A stretch of DNA of 32,580 nt, from positions 1 to 32,580 of the forward strand of contig CADAUZ010000033.1 of assembly GCA_902791215.1 (NCBI GenBank), given 5' to 3'. The position numbers and the translations under genes were made by a program. Positions within the stretch are counted from its first letter, which is position 1; each line of letters opens with the position of its first letter. This document shows positions 30,137 through 32,580 of the stretch, one piece after another. The notes beneath the pieces are model-generated. The model saw only the letters and a list, made by a program, of their open reading frames with translations, was not told the DNA's origin and ran no database searches. This DNA comes from Oscillospiraceae bacterium (GTDB taxonomy: Bacteria > Bacillota > Clostridia > Oscillospirales > Oscillospiraceae).

Positions 30137-31579
30137 ATGGAAACAAAATCAAATACTTTTCTGGAAACCGAGCCGCTTGGCGGTCTGATGAAGAAGTACT
30201 CCATTCCCTGCATCATTTCGCTTGTGGTAGCGGCGCTGTATAATATTGTCGATCAGATCTTTATCGCAAACGCCGATTACCTCGGCTCCTACGGCAACGC
30301 GGCCAATACCGTCGTTTTCCCGCTGACGGTCGTGGCTCTCGCGATCGCGGTCATGATCGGTGACGGCGCCTGTGCCTTTGTGTCGATCTCACTCGGGGCA
30401 GGCAATCAGGAAAACGCGCATCGCAGCATCGGCAACGCCATTGTTCTTTGCCTCGCGTCCAGCGTGATCCTGACCGCAGTCTACCTGCTGGCTTCCGAGT
30501 CAATCCTGACATTCTTCGGTGGGAAGGTGAACGCGGAGACCTATGCCTGCGCGAAGGAGTATTTCTTCTGGATCGCGCTGGGTATGCCGTTTTATATGTT
30601 CGGTCAGGCCATGAATCCGATTATCCGCTCCGACGGCAGCCCAAAGTTTGCCATGATCTCCACCGTGGCGGGCGCGGTCACCAACATCATCCTCGACCCG
30701 ATCTTCATCTTCCCGCTGAAAATGGGCATGATGGGCGCGGCGATTGCCACTGTGGCGGGGCAGATCCTAACAGCGGGACTTGCGGTGTGGTATCTTTTCC
30801 ACATGAAGGCGGTGAAGCTCGAAAGAAGCAGCTTCACGCTCAAGGGCAGCTTAATCCGGCGTTTCCTTACACTCGGCATCACAAGCTTTTTAAGTCAGAT
30901 CTCGCTTGTGATCTCTATGGCGGCGGTACAGAACATGTGCACCAAATACGGTGCGCTCGACCCCGTATTCGGGCAGGCTGAATATGCGCAGATCCCGCTT
31001 GCGGTGCTGGGCATCGTGATGAAGTTCTTCCAGATCGCGATCTCTATCGCAGTGGGTCTCGCGGCGGGCTGCATCCCTGTGGTGGGCTACAACATCGGCG
31101 CCGGGCGCAAGGACAGAGCCAAAGGACTGTTTACCCTGCTGCTCAAATGGGAGGCTTTGGTGGGCTTCGTTGCCCTGTTGATCGTGGAAATCTTCCCGCG
31201 TCAACTCATCGGTATTTTCGGTGCCGGCAATGAGAGCGCGTATTATACCTCCTTTGCCATCCGCTGCTTCCGAATCTATCTTTGCATGCTGCCGCTTGCG
31301 ACGGTCAACAAGGGTACCTTCATCTATCTTCAGGCGCTGGGCAAGGCGGTGCCGTCAACGGTGCTGTCGCTTGTGCGTGAAATTATCTTCGGTGTGTTCC
31401 TGCCGATCCTGCTGCCCCGCATCTTCGGCCTGAACGGCGTGCTGTATTCTTTCCCTGTGGCTGACGTGCTGACGTTTATCCTCACAGTCATTATTGTGGT
31501 CAGAATTTATCGGGAACTGAGTACCGGAAATGACGCACATGCCAATGAGACAACCTCCGAAGCGGTAAAGATACTGTAA
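30137..31579 (+). CDS. MATE-family efflux transporter (MepA-like)
   Basis: A 480-residue membrane protein with 12 predicted helices in two homologous halves. ETEPLGGLMKKYSIPCIIS, LYNIVDQIFIA, GDGACAFVSISLGAGNQENA in the first half and LAAGCIPVVGYNIGAGRKDRA in the second are typical of MATE exporters of the MepA/DinF branch, which expel cationic drugs or metabolites using Na+ or H+ gradients. AGAGGAG precedes the ATG. A consensus promoter and a two-hairpin leader suggest inducible expression. The substrate cannot be told from sequence. It is convergent with a DUF2798 gene and shares a terminator with it. Confidence 0.9.
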   Translation: METKSNTFLETEPLGGLMKKYSIPCIISLVVAALYNIVDQIFIANADYLGSYGNAANTVVFPLTVVALAIAVMIGDGACAFVSISLGAGNQENAHRSIGNAIVLCLASSVILTAVYLLASESILTFFGGKVNAETYACAKEYFFWIALGMPFYMFGQAMNPIIRSDGSPKFAMISTVAGAVTNIILDPIFIFPLKMGMMGAAIATVAGQILTAGLAVWYLFHMKAVKLERSSFTLKGSLIRRFLTLGITSFLSQISLVISMAAVQNMCTKYGALDPVFGQAEYAQIPLAVLGIVMKFFQIAISIAVGLAAGCIPVVGYNIGAGRKDRAKGLFTLLLKWEALVGFVALLIVEIFPRQLIGIFGAGNESAYYTSFAIRCFRIYLCMLPLATVNKGTFIYLQALGKAVPSTVLSLVREIIFGVFLPILLPRIFGLNGVLYSFPVADVLTFILTVIIVVRIYRELSTGNDAHANETTSEAVKIL

Positions 31580-31588
31580 TGATCATAG

Positions 31589-31628
31589 AACCAGCGCCGC
31601 AGCTCAACTTGAACTGCGGCGCCGGTTT
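31589..31628. terminator. Bidirectional terminator between MATE and DUF2798 genes
   Basis: AACCAGCGCCGCAG (31589-31602) pairs with CTGCGGCGCCGGTT (31614-31627) with one mismatch. A-rich and T-rich flanks on both sides suit both directions. The stop codon of the minus-strand gene overlaps its edge. Confidence 0.85.
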
Positions 31629-32193
31629 ATGCGTGGCGAAGACGCGCGGTAATGGGATGGGAAACAAAGATTGCCTTGAAGACAGCTCTGACGAAAGGCT
31701 GGATAAAGAAAAGCTGGCTCAGGAGCGCAAAGGGGAAGTTGAAGCAGACCAGCTTGAGCCAGTTGGCAAGGAAGGTCAGCACATTGAATCCGGTATAGAA
31801 CGGATAGTAAAGAAAGGCCGCGATGAAGCTCATGGCCGGGCACATGAGCGCAACAGTGGAGCTGATGATCGCCGTTTCAAAGAGCACAGGATGTGTCTTC
31901 TGCGGGTCAAAGTTTTTCACTGCCAGCTTAAAGGAGCAAGGGCTCCCCATGCCGACTTCGAGCGAGTAGGCCAGAATAAACTCTACCGCAACGACCATCC
32001 AGATGGGACGATAGCCGCCGAGCATATATACGCCGCCGAGCTGTTTGATTGCACCGAGGACGCTGCCTGCGCCGGTAAGGGACATGAGCGTCTGGCCGTT
32101 GACCACGTAGAGACTGTAGAAAACATAGGCGTGGACGGTAATCACGACGGTGATGAATGCGAAAACCATTTTCTGAAATTTGTTCTGTGGCAT
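31627..32193 (-). CDS. DUF2798 membrane protein, second copy
   Basis: A 188-residue protein with about four membrane helices. KNFDPQKTHPVLFETAIISS, ALMCPAMSFIAAFLYY and NFPFALLSQLFFIQPFVRAVF line up with the copy at 28214-28759. Function unknown. I start it at ATG 32193 (MPQNKFQKMVF), just after AGGAGG; an ATG eight codons upstream lies before that site. A promoter and a long leader with a terminator-like stem precede it on the minus strand. The two copies are diverged, so the duplication is not recent. Confidence 0.8.
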   Translation of the reverse strand: MPQNKFQKMVFAFITVVITVHAYVFYSLYVVNGQTLMSLTGAGSVLGAIKQLGGVYMLGGYRPIWMVVAVEFILAYSLEVGMGSPCSFKLAVKNFDPQKTHPVLFETAIISSTVALMCPAMSFIAAFLYYPFYTGFNVLTFLANWLKLVCFNFPFALLSQLFFIQPFVRAVFKAIFVSHPITARLRHA

Positions 32194-32215
32194 AGATTCC
32201 TCCTGCTTTTTGAGC

Positions 32216-32301
32216 AAAAAAGAACATGGGCGCAGAGTACGCCGATCTGTCAGCAGTGCAAATAGTACCGTGATCAGATTTACGCGCTCAGCGCCACATG
32301 T
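32216..32301 (-). promoter_or_regulatory. Riboswitch-like leader with terminator before the second DUF2798 gene
   Basis: On the minus strand ACATGTGGCGC (32301-32291) pairs with GCGCCCATGT (32233-32224) with a one-base bulge, then six T residues (32221-32216) follow after GTTC... close by. Inside, GCGC-TGA-GCGC can form a small hairpin that uses part of the same arm, so two folds compete. I cannot match it to a known class. Confidence 0.5.
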
Positions 32302-32328
32302 GTCGTCTTTGCCTCAATTTTCGTGGGG

Positions 32329-32337
32329 ATTATATCA
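32329..32337 (-). promoter_or_regulatory. Extended -10 promoter of the second DUF2798 gene
   Basis: TGATATAAT on the minus strand (32337-32329) is a consensus extended -10 box. The -35 region is poor. It lies about 135 bases before the coding start. The stretch 32340-32470 shows no gene or clear structure. Confidence 0.6.
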
Positions 32338-32476
32338 TAACGAAAAATCAACGGAACTTTGTCACAAAAACAGATCAGAGAAAATACGGCTTGCAGCAGG
32401 AAAAATGACGGTTTTACGCCAGAAGAGGAGTATCCATTCACGATCATATTTGTCTCTTGAAAGAATGGAGAACACA

Positions 32477-32512
32477 AGGCCCGCGCAAAACCGAACTGTT
32501 TTGCACGGGCCT
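32477..32512. terminator. Terminator-like hairpin
   Basis: AGGCCCGCGCAAAAC (32477-32491) pairs with GTTTTGCACGGGCCT (32498-32512) with one mismatch. It lies about 20 bases after the end of the minus-strand gene at the window edge and probably terminates it. Confidence 0.75.
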
Positions 32513-32531
32513 GTACAAGAGAGAAAAGGAA

Positions 32532-32580
32532 TTACGCTGCGCAGATTGTATTGATCCAGTCGATAAAGGTGCCGGTGGAG
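32532..32580 (-). CDS. Last codons of an unidentified minus-strand gene
   Basis: Read on the minus strand, the final bases encode STGTFIDWINTICAA and a TAA stop (32534-32532), followed by a strong hairpin at the distance expected for a terminator. The rest of the gene is outside the window. Fifteen residues are too few to name a family. Confidence 0.45.
   Translation of the reverse strand, partial: STGTFIDWINTICAA

Noticed and set aside
30058-30243. 61-codon frame overlapping the start of the MATE gene, as a leader peptide
   Set aside because: No ribosome-binding site, and its second half runs out of frame through the conserved MATE N-terminus.
32180-32554. Plus-strand frame of 124 codons near the window end
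   Set aside because: It crosses the promoter and leader of the DUF2798 gene and a terminator, and has no ribosome-binding site or motif.

Overview
This window looks like the chromosome of a gut-type, low-oxygen Clostridia bacterium (Bacillota, perhaps Oscillospiraceae or Lachnospiraceae). The evidence is strong AAGGAGG ribosome-binding sites, sigma-A promoters with 17-bp spacers, intrinsic terminators, an ANTAR regulator, type III glutamine synthetase, DUF2798 proteins and a Veg-like protein. The genus is inferred, not proven. I saw no tRNA, rRNA, CRISPR array or transposase.

Layout. (1) 1-896, plus strand: the end of a metallophosphoesterase gene and an HD-domain phosphohydrolase. (2) 978-25933: a 25-kb nitrogen-assimilation block built around a divergent promoter region near 13.25 kb. 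Leftward run glnA (short type I), an ANTAR antiterminator, pyrG, gltB, gltD and a PEP/pyruvate-binding protein. Rightward run glnN (type III), glmS, guaA, an ammonium transporter fused to PII, asnB, nadE, purB and purA. Nearly every enzyme makes, moves or spends glutamine-amide nitrogen or ammonia. Near-identical 75-bp palindromic repeats sit at both outer ends (903-977 and 25989-26063). (3) 25943-27446, minus strand: a two-gene toxin-antitoxin-like module, an AbrB/MazE-like protein and a compact HipA-like kinase, with a palindromic operator inside its promoter. (4) 27587-32580: nitroreductase, two DUF2798 membrane proteins, two small proteins (one Veg-like), a MATE exporter, and the last codons of an unidentified gene. 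Several of these genes have structured leaders.

How the genes may work together. The glnN and pyrG transcripts both appear to begin within a few bases of a hairpin with a six-base loop carrying A at position 1 and G at position 4, the signature bound by ANTAR proteins. In both, forming that hairpin excludes an intrinsic terminator. The likely reader, an ANTAR protein, is encoded between glnA and pyrG. Its receiver-like domain has Asn where the phosphorylated Asp should be, and no histidine kinase lies nearby, so the signal is probably not phosphorylation. Amt-PII has a separate candidate switch: one GCCCTCC segment can pair either with an upstream GGAGGGC or with an identical GGAGGGC that is the ribosome-binding site. 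Together this suggests an RNA-level regulon controlling glutamine synthesis and use. That reading is inference and would need covariation analysis and binding data.
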